DNA of 64,000 nt from Plasmodium malariae (Eukaryota > Apicomplexa > Aconoidasida > Haemosporida > Plasmodiidae): assembly GCF_900090045.1 (NCBI RefSeq), contig NC_041786.1:449501-513500 (forward strand), written 5' to 3'. Position 1 is the stretch's first letter; each line of letters opens with the position of its first letter. Positions 35,393 to 48,300 of this stretch are shown one piece after another. Position numbers and translations under genes: made by a program. A model generated the notes under the pieces. The model ran no database searches, was not told the DNA's origin, and saw only the letters and a program-made list of their open reading frames with translations.

Positions 35393-37036
35393 ATGCTTAA
35401 CTCGTATAGATACTTTAGAACGAGTTATTGTCATAAGAGAAATATATTATTATTCTTAAATAGAAAGAGAACTTTTCACGAATATACAAGAAGGCAAAGA
35501 ATATATAAAAATAATGCTGCCATGCGAAAGGACAGAATAAATAAACAAACAAATATACAACTAAGAGAAAAATTAAAACTCATTATTTTTAGTTCTGTGT
35601 ACTTTTTCACCTGTGACTATATTTATCATCTGTTTATATTAAATGATTCTAAAAAGGAAAAAGTAGAAAATAAGAAAAAATGCTCAAGTAATAATTTCAT
35701 TGGGGGAGATGACAGTAGTACCTTTCTGCATTATGTGAAAAGACTAAATATATTTGCAAAGCCAGAAAAAGTGGAAAAAGAATATTTACAGGATGAAAAA
35801 GGAAAAGGAAAAATAAGCAGTGGTAATAAAAATGCTTTAAAATATGAGCATAAAAATGAACTATCTCCTGTCGAAAAAAATGAAATAAAAATGTGCAACA
35901 TTTGCGAAGATAATTGTTCGTATGAAATAAAAATAAATCGTATAAATAGCTTAGATTATAAAAATCAAAAGGATGAAATGAAGGAAAGTAATTCAGGGAA
36001 AGAAACACTAACTAAAAAAAAGCAAACATTTGGATATGACTACAGCGGAGGGGGGAACAAAAACACCCTGACCGGACAGGAAAACAATATTAAAGACATA
36101 ATTGCAAATAATTTTTATAGAAATGACATTTTCAATGGATGCAATTTGTTTTTATTTGTGAACGGAGTAGTATTTTTGAGTTGGAGGTTAAGTGAAATTG
36201 CTCGAAATAAGAAATTCTTTCATTTCATGTGCAGACATTTTATTTGCTCTTATGAAAATATCAAAAAAAAGTATTACCATACAATTTTTACAGCTAGTAT
36301 CAGTCATATAACTGTTCCTCATTTTTTATTTAATATGTGGGCATTCCACACTATTACTAACACCTTATTATGTCCAGAAATTAAAGAAAATAAAAAAAAT
36401 TATTATATATTCTTTAATTATAAATCAAATGTTTTAGAGAAAAAAATAAATGATAAAGATATAATTAATGTTTGTTTATTATCAGCAATAATTTCAACTA
36501 TTCCTTATATTCTTCTTCATAAAAGGAATCAAATATTAGGTGCATCGGGATCTATCATGGGTCTTATATACCTTCTATCAACAGTTAAGCCAAATGAAAT
36601 TTTTGTATCCATATTTCCACTTCCATATTTAAAGATGACAGCTTTGCAATTATGTCATATGTCAATTTTAACAAATTTCCTTTTTTTGTTTTTTAAAAGA
36701 AATAATTTTGGTATTGCTTGGTCAGCCCATTTATTTGGTATGTTAGGAGGAGTAATTTACAATTTATATCAAAGAAAAACAAAAAACAACTTCAATTATT
36801 ACCCCTTCATACATTTGTCAATCAAAAATGGATATATAGATTACCTCAACTCGTACTTAGATTTAGTAGATATGTTAACATGTTTGCAACTACAAACGAA
36901 GTTATTCTTTTCCTTAGACCCTCGTGCTATGCAAAACATAAAGAAAAAAATGTACTCAATAAAAATGAAGCAATCTCAGAGAAGGTTAAAATTTCATATG
37001 TTGAAAGTAAAAAATTTGGAAGCCATGTCTAGGTAG
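35393..37036 (+). CDS. ROM6: Rhomboid protease ROM6, PARL-type, mitochondrial
   Basis: This single-exon gene encodes 547 aa. Rhomboids are intramembrane serine proteases; the PARL type works in the inner mitochondrial membrane. The N-terminus (residues 1-60) is rich in Arg, Tyr and Lys without acidic clusters, fitting a mitochondrial transit peptide, followed by a first membrane segment at about 62-83 (LIIFSSVYFFTCDYIYHLFIL). A Lys/Asn-rich low-complexity insert covers about 85-240. The rhomboid core follows: TIFTASISHITVPHFLFNMWAF at 298-318 with the family HxxxxHxxxN pattern, GASGSIMGL with nucleophile Ser385, and AWSAHLFGMLGG with catalytic His446. The C-terminal 80 residues are basic. All catalytic residues are present. 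The insert makes it longer than human PARL. The ROM6 name follows the P. falciparum gene of this type at this syntenic position, from memory. Confidence 0.88.
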   Translation: MLNSYRYFRTSYCHKRNILLFLNRKRTFHEYTRRQRIYKNNAAMRKDRINKQTNIQLREKLKLIIFSSVYFFTCDYIYHLFILNDSKKEKVENKKKCSSNNFIGGDDSSTFLHYVKRLNIFAKPEKVEKEYLQDEKGKGKISSGNKNALKYEHKNELSPVEKNEIKMCNICEDNCSYEIKINRINSLDYKNQKDEMKESNSGKETLTKKKQTFGYDYSGGGNKNTLTGQENNIKDIIANNFYRNDIFNGCNLFLFVNGVVFLSWRLSEIARNKKFFHFMCRHFICSYENIKKKYYHTIFTASISHITVPHFLFNMWAFHTITNTLLCPEIKENKKNYYIFFNYKSNVLEKKINDKDIINVCLLSAIISTIPYILLHKRNQILGASGSIMGLIYLLSTVKPNEIFVSIFPLPYLKMTALQLCHMSILTNFLFLFFKRNNFGIAWSAHLFGMLGGVIYNLYQRKTKNNFNYYPFIHLSIKNGYIDYLNSYLDLVDMLTCLQLQTKLFFSLDPRAMQNIKKKMYSIKMKQSQRRLKFHMLKVKNLEAMSR

Positions 37037-39335
37037 AACCATACACAAAAAAAAAAAAAAAAAAAAATGATGGACGTGGATGTACAGGATTGTACGTGTC
37101 TTCTGTATGTACGTAAAATATGGTTAAACTATAAGAGCGAAATGTTCTCGTAGTAATACGTAAAATTTTTTTTTTCTTTTTGTTATTTAATCGTAAAGAA
37201 AGACATAAAAAAAGAAAAAAAAAAAAAGGCACTTTAAAAACTCATTAGGATAACGAGAAAATTTTCTTCCCTTAAGTGAGCAACTAGAGGGCAAAAAACA
37301 ATACAAGTGTGCTGAGGCTTTATTTTGCTACACTGTACATTATATTACTTTGCAATACATCACATTTGTATGAGTAAATCTCTTTAGCTGTTTTCTAAAC
37401 TTATGTTTTTTTTTTTTTTTTTTCTGCATATAAAAATATATTTGTTCTGAGGAAATGAAATTTATTCCAGAGTTTTCACATACCTATGGCATATGTCCAT
37501 ATAATACATATATATATAGTCATATGCACAGGTTTTTAATTTTTTTTTTTTTTTTCGTGCATGTTTTTACCCTACAAGTTTTTGATTATACTTAAACTTT
37601 TTTTTAAACAAAAAAAGAATAAATTAACTACTTCAATAAACAATTAAACAAATTTATACAATATTTTACGTTACAACATTTGGACACTTTTCCCTAATAT
37701 AACCACTTCAACCTTTAAAAGTTTTTATAATAATTTTTTTTTATTTCTATGGTAATAAATATATGAACAAGGAAAAAAAATTACTGCCATAAGTGTTTTT
37801 TTCTCCTAAATATAATTTAACAGTTTTTGCATGAACAAAAGAACATGCATATGAAAAGTAATATGCTTTCATTCATATTGTTATAGATTTAAAAGAAATT
37901 ACAGATGTTCCATATATTACTTTATTGATCTATTGCAGTGATTTTTAGTTTCTTATTTGTAACAAAACTTTGCTTTGTATTTAAATAAGAATATTGGTTA
38001 ATAAAATTATAATTATTTTAAAATAAAATACAGCTGATGGTACCTTATTCCTATACGTGTTTTACATCTAATAAAACGCAGTAAACTATATGTATAATGT
38101 TACTTAATCTGATGTCAAGGGGGAAAAAATTAGGTTACCCCTTATTATACATACATTACGCAAATATATATGCAAATGCATATACTAATACATATATACA
38201 AATGCATATAATAAATATATATACAAATGTATATACAAATAATTATACAAATATATGTACATATATAAATGTATAACTACCTTTGCTAAACTCTTATGTA
38301 ACATACAATGTTACTATACAACTTTAACTATGAGAAAGACACAGGGGAAGAATTTTTGTGAAAAAAATTTACTTTTATACTAAATAGAATTTCTTAGCAC
38401 AATAAAATGTTCATTGTACGCGTATATACATATACGGATAATATTATATATACATATATATGACCAATTATTCTGAGAAAAGGCAATTGGCTATAATATA
38501 AACTAGTAATAACAGAAATGTTCGACCCGTCAAGTATATATAGTAATTTTTTTTTTTTTTTTTTTAGAACATTATTGAATTTATAATTGCTTGAAAAATT
38601 TTGACTAAGTACAACATAGTTTTTGTGTATGAATTTGTAGTAAAACTTTTTGTTTATAAAAAATGACTGCTACTTTTAAACTGATTCAAAAAAAAAATAA
38701 TAATATAACATGTGTAAATTATATCATTTATATATATATTTACATATATATTTATATTTGGGAGAGGAAATTATATCATTGCTTAATGATTAACGATGCA
38801 ACAGATTTTTTTTTTTTTTTTAAATTCCTTCTGCGCACGTACCATAATTACGACGGCGACTTCGCAAGCTTAAGCCCGTCAGGAAGGATTTCAAAACAAT
38901 AAAAATGCTATATGTATATAATATATATATATACATATATACATTATACTTATATTACAATTTTATAAATATATATATATATTACTATAAATAATTAAAC
39001 ATTTTATATATTCAAGATGGTTATACCATTTATATTTTTTAAGCTCTTATTTTCAAATTTTTTTTTTTTTTTTGTTTTTCGTTTTGCTTGTAAAGCTTTT
39101 GCAAACTCTTGCGAAAAAACGCAAAACAGTGATTTTTTTTTTTTTTTTTTCGAATGAGATGAATTTTTTTTTTTTAAAACTGGCAATTATATATTTTAAT
39201 TTATTTTGTTTTATTTTTTATTATTTTGCCATATTTTCTTTATTTGCTTTATCTTAGTTATAACTTTTTATTTCCCTTTTTCTTTGACCATTTCTCACAT
39301 TGGTTAAATATTTATAATACCTTCCTTAATTCATC
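37037..39335. other. Intergenic region upstream of TRX2, 2.3 kb
   Basis: Poly-A/T runs and (TA)n tracts dominate (37050-37065, 38720-38740, 38920-38980). A patch at 38825-38900 is clearly less AT-rich and is discussed among the findings. A frame at 38663-38902 starts with ATG but runs through TA and T tracts. I do not call it a gene. Confidence 0.55.
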
Positions 39336-40559
39336 ATGAAGCACATAGTACTGTTAAGTTTCTTTATTATAAGTTTTTTTTGTTTAAGCAATGTTAAATG
39401 TACGAAAGATCTACTAACGCCTCAGGGAGAAGCAGTTAGTCCTTTAACCCCTCTGAACAAGTTTGATAAGTACTTTTTACGCATGTATAATAAATCGAAA
39501 AGATTACAGCAAAATGAATCGACTTTTATAAATGTAAGCATAGAAAAACACACCTTATATTAATGTTTAAGTATTCTTAATATGTTACTTTGAACATTTC
39601 TACACAACTTATAAAATTTATTATTTATAACCATTTTTTATACCACCTTATTTTTTTAATGTTTTTTGCTTACACATAAACATTTATGAGTTTTCTCAGT
39701 TATTCTTTATAATTAAAAGACTGGTGTAGATATGTAGAATCGCTGTAACTAAAAATGTACTTATTTACATGTGTATATAAATAAATATATGTATATATAT
39801 ATATTTGCTTCTATTCAGGGTATTAACATGAAAAGTACAGTATTTGTTTTGTACTTCTTTGCAAAATGGTAATATAAAATAGTGTGTGTGTGTGTGTGTG
39901 TGTCTTACATTTTCTATGTTATTTTGTCATGTTACATTTTATACTGTTACACATTGCACGAGAGTGTATAGAAAATATAAGACATTTATTTCACCGTTGG
40001 CACTCTGCTCATTTTTGTGTAGTTAGCTACATATGTGACATATTTATTATTTCCTTTTTTATTTATTTTTTTTTTTTAACCCCGTAGGTGTCACGCTTGT
40101 AAAATGCAAGGAGGTGAAATGGTATTATTACAAAAAAGAAGAAAAGAAAAATTACAAAAAAGTCTATTCAGTTGATATAAAGAGAAGAAAATTACATACA
40201 TACGTACATATATTTATATATATATGTGTGCTTGGGTAAAAGCCCATATCTGTGCAAACGTATATGCTTTCATATATATATAAGTGTACGCGTCAATATG
40301 TGTTTCCCTGTAAGCAAAAGTCGAAAACGAAACATGTACATATTTTTTTTTTTCGTAACAGGAAAAACTTGAAAAGTATTACGGTAAACGCATATATGTG
40401 GTGAAGATTGACATTGATCAGAATGATTCGATGGCAAGAAAATTTTCAATAAAATCCTTACCAACAATAGTTGTAATGAAAAATAAAAGTGTATTAGCAA
40501 GGAAAGAACATTACGTTACTAGTAATGACTTAATTACTTTAATTAGAAAGCATTTGTAA
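39336..40559 (+). CDS. TRX2: Thioredoxin 2, PTEX-associated, four exons
   Basis: Exons 39336-39533, 39821-39870, 40088-40121 and 40362-40559 join in phase to 159 aa, close to the length of P. falciparum TRX2. In Plasmodium, TRX2 is a subunit of the PTEX translocon at the parasitophorous vacuole membrane, where it may help unfold or reduce exported proteins. Residues 1-22 (MKHIVLLSFFIISFFCLSNV) are a clear signal peptide. The thioredoxin fold follows: VFVLYFFAKWCHACKM with redox motif Trp-Cys-His-Ala-Cys, then YVVKIDIDQND, and the cis-Pro segment SIKSLPTIVVMKN. The active-site motif is split by introns: the second intron interrupts its Trp codon and the WCHAC residues lie in a 34-nt exon. The donor at 40122 (gtatta) is chosen because it keeps the phase; the earlier gtgaaa does not. 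Confidence 0.93.
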
Positions 40560-40623
40560 AGATCCTTCTTCTTCACTAAACTTTATTTTATTTTATTTAT
40601 TTTTTTATCTCTTTTTTCTCATA

Positions 40624-43519
40624 TTAATCATTGTTATCTGCCTGTAGCTTCATAACTTTAAACAGAATCTTGCTCTTTTTCTCATTTTCTTTTTTTTCGC
40701 GCTTTACTTTGCTGATTATGTTATTTCTATCTTCTTCGCTCAATTCGTTGTGACAAATGCAACAGGTCTATATAGTCAAAGAAAGGAATTAATTTATACA
40801 CACTTACATTTATACATATATATATACACATGCACATTCTAATATTTGTGTATGTACTCTGTATATATATATTATTTGTGCCCATGCAGAATCATATGTA
40901 TAGCTTTTTAAAAAATGTACACGTCGTGCCTTTTTTTTTTCTTTCACTAAAATTAATTACTATTTTTTTTTTTTTTTTTTTTTTAAATTATTTTTTAAAT
41001 ATATTCATTGATTTAAGCTTTTTTAAATGATTATATGAATTTATGTTTTCATTTTTCTTTTCATTCAACCCTTTTTAAAAATTATTAGTGCTAAACATAA
41101 AATTAAATATACATTAAAGTTGCACGCGAACATGAATATATATATATATATATATATACATATGTGGGGGTATAAACATATGTGCGCCCGGAAAAGACCC
41201 ATATTTTTTGTTTTTCTGCTTTCAGTACCTTTCTACATTCCCTTCTTATTACAGTTTCGTATACACACATTAAGTGAAAAACATGATCTTAAAAAAAAAA
41301 AAAATAATAATAATAAAAATAAACGAAACAATCAAAACATGCAAAACAAGTAAAATCAAAATAATTATAACCAAGTGTTTAAGTCTAAGAATAAAATTAA
41401 TTACCACAACTTAGCTTATAAAAGGTAGGTGGGAAATTTCCATGTAATGATTCTGTATTTGGCATTAAGCACTGGGGAAAGGATGTAAAATTGTTCATAT
41501 GGTTATATATAAAAAGGGAACTTAAATATCTAGGTACAATCATCTTATACCCACTACAAGCAAACATATTTCAATGTACATATACGTTAATTACGGGTAT
41601 GTGCATGTATGTACATGCATACGTGTACATTCCTATATATATATGTGCATCAATATATATTGCTGTTATAATAAACATTAGTAGGTGACTTACCAACTGA
41701 CACTCTTCAGTACTTGACGCGCATATATTTGGTGATGTCTTTGAACTTTTATGTTCTTTTTGACTATTCGATTTATATGTACACTCAAAATTGGTTTCTC
41801 TGTTTCGAAAATTTTCTAACGCTTTTTTCCGCTTTGTGAATAAGCAGAAAAACGAAGATGTTTTCATACTCACAAATGCATTGCACTGATGAGGTATATA
41901 CATGCCCACCCGCTTACACACACAGACACACATATATATATATATATATATGTGAACTCATAGATACATGCACAATATATACAAACATATTTACTCTCAG
42001 TTGTGCTCTTTTTTTTTCAATTTTACGCTTTCAACGAAATTTTTGTCAAATCCAGAATGATTTACTGGTACACTGTTTTTACTACTTGTGTCTTGTTCTA
42101 CTTCGCTAGGGAGCATATCTTCTTCAATATCTACAAATATATACATAAAAAAGAAAAAAAAAAAAAAAATTAATGCAAGTTGAAAATGTAATATGCTTAT
42201 CATTGCTCACAAATGATAAGAAACGTTTCAAAATAAACGAAAAATTGCTTAGTAAAAAGGAATGACAATTTACTTTTTTTCACTGAAATGTCTCTTGTTA
42301 TTATCTTAACAGACAAGGGGAAAAAATAAGGAAAAATAAAATTAAAAAGGAAAATGTATTTAGGTGTGCAGAGGATATGTGAAATTTATGTTAAATGAAC
42401 TTTTTTTTGTATTCTTTTTTTCTTTTTTTTTTTTTCGTACAAAAATACAATCCATATATGTATGTGTATACACTTCAAATAATGTAGCTTTTAAAAGTGA
42501 TAAAAATATTTAAGGCATTGTTTATCACCTTATTTTCTGAATGTTTCTCGTTTAATGATAACTTATAGGAACTCAAGACAGAATCGGAAAAGTTCCTTTC
42601 TTTATTTAATTCCTCATCTATTTTATTCGGGGTTGAAAATAAATTTAGCTCTGAGTTTTTGTTTAACGCCTTAAAACCAGGTACATTAATTAACTTGAAG
42701 AAAAGAAAGGAGGGTTTCATTTTACAGAGGCACATTGACCATACACACAAGCACACACGTATATAAACCCAAAGAAATATGCATATATATATATGCCCAC
42801 AGGCATACGCATAAACATGTACATCAATTTGTGTATGACTCTTTTTCTTACGGTTCTCTTCCTCGAAGACGTTTTCTTTTTATACGCTTTTACCCTATAC
42901 GAATGTCAAAATTTTGGTGTCACTTTTTTCTGAGTTGTCCCTTAAAAATGGGGGGAGGTATAACTCCCTTTTGTGAAATTTCACTTGTCTTTTTTTTCTT
43001 TTTTTATTCCATCATTTTTTGTTACTCGTATTCACTGTTTTCGAATAAATGGCCTTTCGTTTGATCTGTTGTGCCTAGATTATTTATTTTATTTTGCAGT
43101 ACATATATATATGTGGGTGTATATATATACACGTGTGACGGTATAGCAGGAAAAAGTAATACAACATGAATGCAGATAAATCAAAATATATCACGTTACA
43201 CACAACTTTCTGTATTACTCGTAATGAACTCTTTAATATTTAGAGTTGTTGTCCCTTGTACTTCTAGAATAGCACATAACATCCTAATAATTTTGTCTTT
43301 ATATTCAATAATTTCAAATGCTTCTCTTTTAAATTTTTCCAACTTTAGGTCCGAATAATTACTATTTTTCCTAGACATAAAAAAAAAAAAAAAAAAAAAA
43401 ACAGAAAAGAAAAGATGAATAAAAATAAATGAAATTATAACACACACTGAACATATACTTTCTTAGAATTTAACAGGACACAAATAAACGTACTTCCGAA
43501 AATTTTCCCCCTGTTCCAT
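40624..43519 (-). CDS. RING-finger protein (probable E3 ubiquitin ligase), 11 exons
   Basis: Minus-strand exons inferred by phase are 43519-43494, 43370-43200, 43074-43036, 42894-42852, 42693-42529, 42304-42274, 42130-42027, 41831-41694, 41471-41405, 41287-41229 and 40767-40624. They give one frame of about 328 aa. The RING lies near the C-terminus and is split over four exons: the first Cys pair (CQL-C) across the 41694/41471 junction, CDHVFHLMC across 41405/41287, and the final CCIC in the last exon. The order C-x2-C, C-x-H, H-x2-C, C-x2-C fits a RING domain with a long first loop. A basic, Glu/Lys-rich helix follows. The N-terminal part is a charged helix (KLEKFKREAFEIIEYKDKI). The gene ends 64 bp from the TRX2 stop codon on the opposite strand. 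Exons 3, 4 and 6 are the least certain. Substrate and location are unknown. Confidence 0.66.
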
Positions 43520-43623
43520 CTTCCTTTACGTAAAAGAAAAAACCTACTATTCTGTTTTTTCTCTACTGCTCACTTTGATACTTCTTCGCGTCTCTACTGA
43601 TTTACTTCTACGACTTTTTTGAT

Positions 43624-44064
43624 TTATTTTGACCTTAAACACATTATAGGTTGTGTACTATGGTTGAACTTATGAAAGGTATTTTTCCTTATGGTAGAGA
43701 ACAAAAAAAGATTTATGTTCTTGCATGTACACACATAAATATACGCACAAACGAGTCTACTTTTAACAAAAGTGTACCCATTTGAACGAATTAATACATG
43801 TCCTTGTAATTTGATATGAAGTATCAACAACAGCTTGTCTATTATTTTTGAATATTAACAAGGAAACAAAAGCAAGTAAAATAATTGAATTAACAAAAAG
43901 TGTAATTTCTTGCACACACTTAAAAGTTCATAACATGCAATACACATCACTCATGACATGGAATGTACAACTTGTCACATGCAACATACTTTTCATAAAA
44001 CTTTGTACATAGAATGTTCCTGAGACTAACTAAAACGAAGCATTTTACTCTTGAGAAGTCCCAT
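43624..44064 (-). CDS. Possible 52-aa basic protein, three exons
   Basis: Exons 44064-44031, 43838-43778 and 43687-43624 on the minus strand join in phase, with donors gttagt and gtacac and acceptors aaataatag and ccataag. The product starts MGLLKSKMLRF, is almost free of acidic residues, and ends in a His/Lys-rich tail. A tiny basic protein of this kind could be an organellar ribosomal protein or a mitochondrial subunit, but I cannot match a family. The donor sequences are weak, so the whole model may be chance. It lies just upstream of the RING-finger gene on the same strand. Confidence 0.3.
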
Positions 44065-45323
44065 GTTATGTTACTTAAAAAAAAAAAAAAAAAAATATTC
44101 ACAGTGGAATACCGCAACTGCTTCAGCCCATGTGCTAATAACGTGTTTATGCTTATGTATATATATATATATATATAAGAGTAACAACCTAATAAAATTT
44201 TACTCTTCATTTCACTTAAAAAAAGAAAAACATGTATAGGAATTGGTACAGGTGTATGTACAAGAGAAATAGTAACCACTGCCCATCCGTTAGTAACAAC
44301 TATCTAATTATTGTTAATTAGTTAAAATTAATAAATACGTATTTTAAAATCCTACAAAAAAAAAATAAAAATACTCAAACAAATGCTACATAGATATAAG
44401 CACATAACTTATGCATGCGTATTCCTCATATTTTAATAAAAATTATAAAAAAAAAAAAATTCTTAATTTTTTTTTAAAATGCAAAGAGTTTTATACGTTT
44501 TTTCTTTAAAAGTTGTTCTCTTTTAAAATATGGCAAAAGCAAAACACAAAAAAAGAAAAATATAAAACTCAAATGGCAAAAAAAAAAAAAAAAAATTAAG
44601 GGAAAATAAGAAGTAAAAGGAGAATAAGATGTAAAAATACGAAGTATAAATGAAAAGTAAAAATGAAAAGCACAAATAAAAAGCAAAAATAAAAAGCAAA
44701 AGTACGAAGTAAAGGAAAAGAAAAATAAAAGGCAAAGGAAAGGTAAAATGAAAAGACTATATAGCAGGTCAATTAATTTTTAATTACAAATTCAAATGTA
44801 TTAATTATTTTAAATAAACTAATTCATAAGCTTGTAACTTTTCAAATATAGAAAAAAAAAAAAAAAAGAGAAAAAATGATGTACATATTAAGAGGGTATA
44901 CGAGTAAAAAGGAATATCCGTATAAAGTAAATAAGTACATATGCATATGTGATTGACTTAAAAAAAATAAAAAAAAAGGGAAGGAATAAAAAAAGGAAAT
45001 GTACCTTAAAATAACATATACATTTATTATTATTACGCAATTATGATGTCGTAAAATTATGAAGTCATAAGGTATATAAAATTAATGAACTAAGAAAAAA
45101 TGAGATAAAATTAATGCGATAACAGATAAATTAACACATAAAAATAAGGTGTCATATAATTTAACTAACACAAGATATAATGTGTTAAAAAAAAAAGAAA
45201 AAGAAAAGAAAGAAATTGTGCAAACATCATGAATAAAAAAAAAAAAAAAAAAAAGAACATTTCTAATGGAATTGTGTAAAAGGGCGAAATCTGCTCCTAC
45301 GATTAACCCCATTCAATATGCGT
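44065..45323. other. Intergenic region, AT-rich
   Basis: The 3' flank of the 1572-aa gene and upstream flank of the minus-strand genes to its left. Contains a (TA)n tract at 44158-44176, A-runs at 44080, 44450 and 44580, and aaaagcaaaaataaaa-type degenerate units at 44640-44750. The Phe/Tyr-rich minus-strand frames here are shadows of these purine runs. Confidence 0.6.
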
Positions 45324-48300
45324 CTATCCTACAAAATTTGACGAAATTATATTCTCGCTGGACGTGCTATTTTGCGTTTTTATACTTCCTTCTCCAACAA
45401 CATTAATATCAAAATCGTTGTCTTTGCTGTTACTAACTGCAGATGTATTGTTGCTGCTATTGCTATTACTATTGTTATTATTAACATCCTCTTTTTCGCT
45501 TAAGTCATAATCCCAAACAAAGCAATTACTATCAATAGCGTTACCATTAGAACTACCACCGCCAATAACGCCACAAGAATTATTCCGAAGCTGTTCATTA
45601 TTTAATAAATAACTGGAAAAGCAGTTATCATCATTTTGCTTAAAATCATCATTATACGTAATGTTATCTTCAGCACTGTTATACTGTGGCAATAAATTTT
45701 CCCTGCATCCATTGTTGTTAGAAAACGAATCATTATAGTGACTGTTGCTATTCATCGCATCTACAAACATTTGATTATTTTCATGAGAATGATCATCATG
45801 TCTATTCTCATAATTATCGTCACCATAAATGTTTATATTTTTTACGTTAAATGAGTTTACTCCAAAGTTATGTACATCGTTATCCTTATAATATTCATCA
45901 TGGCTGTCCATATGTTCTATCGTATCTGCACCTGTATCATTTTCGTTATCATACTCACACATATTGTCACTAAAATTGGCACTGATATAGCTACTGATAT
46001 AGCCGCTGATATTGCCACTAACGTTACCACTAACATTACCACTAATATTACCACTAACATTACCACTAATATTACCACTAACATTACCACTAATATTACC
46101 ACTAACATTACCACTAATATTACCACTAATATTACCATTAATGTTGCTGTTAATATTATCGCTAACATGACCATCGTTTTCTTCATTAAAACAGCTAAGA
46201 GGTGTATCGGTTTTCATATCCTCCTCATCTTCTAGCCCTTTATTTTTCCCCTCTTCTTCATGAAACATTAACTCCTCCACATAATTGATCCATTCCATAA
46301 CAGAGGTAAATTTTTTGTTATCATAATTTAATTCATGTTTTCCTTTATTACACCAAGCATGAAAAACCTTCTTATAATTGTCTTTTTTAAAATTATAAAT
46401 AACTTCATCTTTTTGTATATTGGTCTTTTTCGTTCTTTGGGTATTCATATCTAAGGAAAAATCGTTACCATGCTTACCATTATCATTACTACTACTTTCT
46501 GTACAATCGCTTCTATTTTCTAACTCATCTAGTGATTCAAAAAAAGAACCTAACATATCAAACTCTGAAAATATATCATTTCTATATGGAGAGGAAACCA
46601 AATAATTCGAGTTCACTTTCTCAATATTTTCCGCATTATAATTTGATTCAAAAAGGGGGGATGTTGGTGTAAGAGGAGTATTAGGTGATTTTATGGGACT
46701 ATTAGAATACATCTGTTGATTAGGAGATAATACCAACTCGTTCACATCTGTTAAATGTAAACATGATGCATGTAGTGAGCTCGTTGGAGGGGATTGAGAA
46801 AATTTCATATTTTCTGGTGTATTCATTAGTCTAATGTCGCATGCCTCCTCAAAATCGGGGTCATTCAACTGATTAGTATAATTCTTAGGCGTGCTACTTT
46901 TGTTACTGCTGCTACTACTACTGCCACTGCTACTGCTGCTACTTCCACTATTACTACCACCGCTGGCACTGCCACTACTGCACACATTAATAGAACGCGG
47001 CGAGTGAGAAGAAAACGAATTTGGGTGACTCATTTCTGGAAGCAATGGCAATTTTAACGGCTGATTAACACAATTTGACGATGTATGTATAATTATTTGA
47101 TTTATGTCTAAAAAGGGAGTTTCCTTATTTAATAGTGTGTTTACTTCTACACTGGACTCTTCCTCTTCATTTTCCACATTGCCCTTCTCTTGTCTCACAA
47201 TAAAATTTTCCGCATTCATTAACTTCCTTTCTTTTGTATCTCCATATAAAAAAGTATCTGTGCCTTCGTTTTTTTCTTTATTCAAACATTCCTTCATGTT
47301 CTCATTTTTTTCTAAAAATTCAATTTCCCTTATTAATTTGTAATAATTTTCGTGCTCGTTCTTCTGAATACTCATATTATTGTTCCCCTGTTTATTTTCC
47401 TTATCCACACAATTTTGACCCTCATTCGTAATGCCATTTTGACCCTCATGCGTACTGCCATTTTGTCTCTCATTCGTATTGCCATTTTGTCTCTCATTCG
47501 TATTGCCATTTTGGTCCCCATTCGTACTGCCATTTTGGTTTTCATTCTTACTATCATTTTGATCCCCATTCGTACTGCCATTTTGGCTCTCATTCTTACT
47601 ACCATTTTGATCCCCATTCTTAGTATCATTTTCGTTTTCATTGTCATTACTATTGTTGCTACTGCTACTTTTATTCTCCTTATTGTTCTTATCTCCATCA
47701 TTATTTTTGTCCCCATTTCCTCTCTCCCCATTACCTCTGTCTCCATTACCTCTATCCCCACTTCCTCTGCCTCCACTCCCCTGTCCTCCATTGTTTTCAT
47801 CATTGTTATCGCCACTACTACTATTACTTCTGTTATTACAATTCCTACCACCGCTGCTACTATGCCTGTTACTATTTTCACTATTGTTATAACTTCCATT
47901 ACCGTTATTCTCACATTCGCTACTTTCTCTTTGATTTCCGTTCTCATTGTTACAGTTACTATCATTATTTGTGTAGTTACTTCCACTGAAGTGTCTCCAA
48001 TTATTTCCACTTAACCTACAAATACAATCCCTTGTAGTTATTTTCTTCCCATTACCATAATATGCATCATCAAAATTAATATGATCCTTAACATGTTCTA
48101 ATATGTTGTCGCTTCTCTTGTTAATATATTTATTCCCACGCCTCCTTATTTCCTCTTTCTCACCATTTGTATAAAAAGGAGTGACTTTTCTTTTATTTGT
48201 AATACGGTCAGTGCATTCTCCCATTAAAATAAATCTTTTGTCTACAGTAATTCTGTTCATGCAACTCACGTCGTAATTATTGTATTCATTGTCGCCATGA

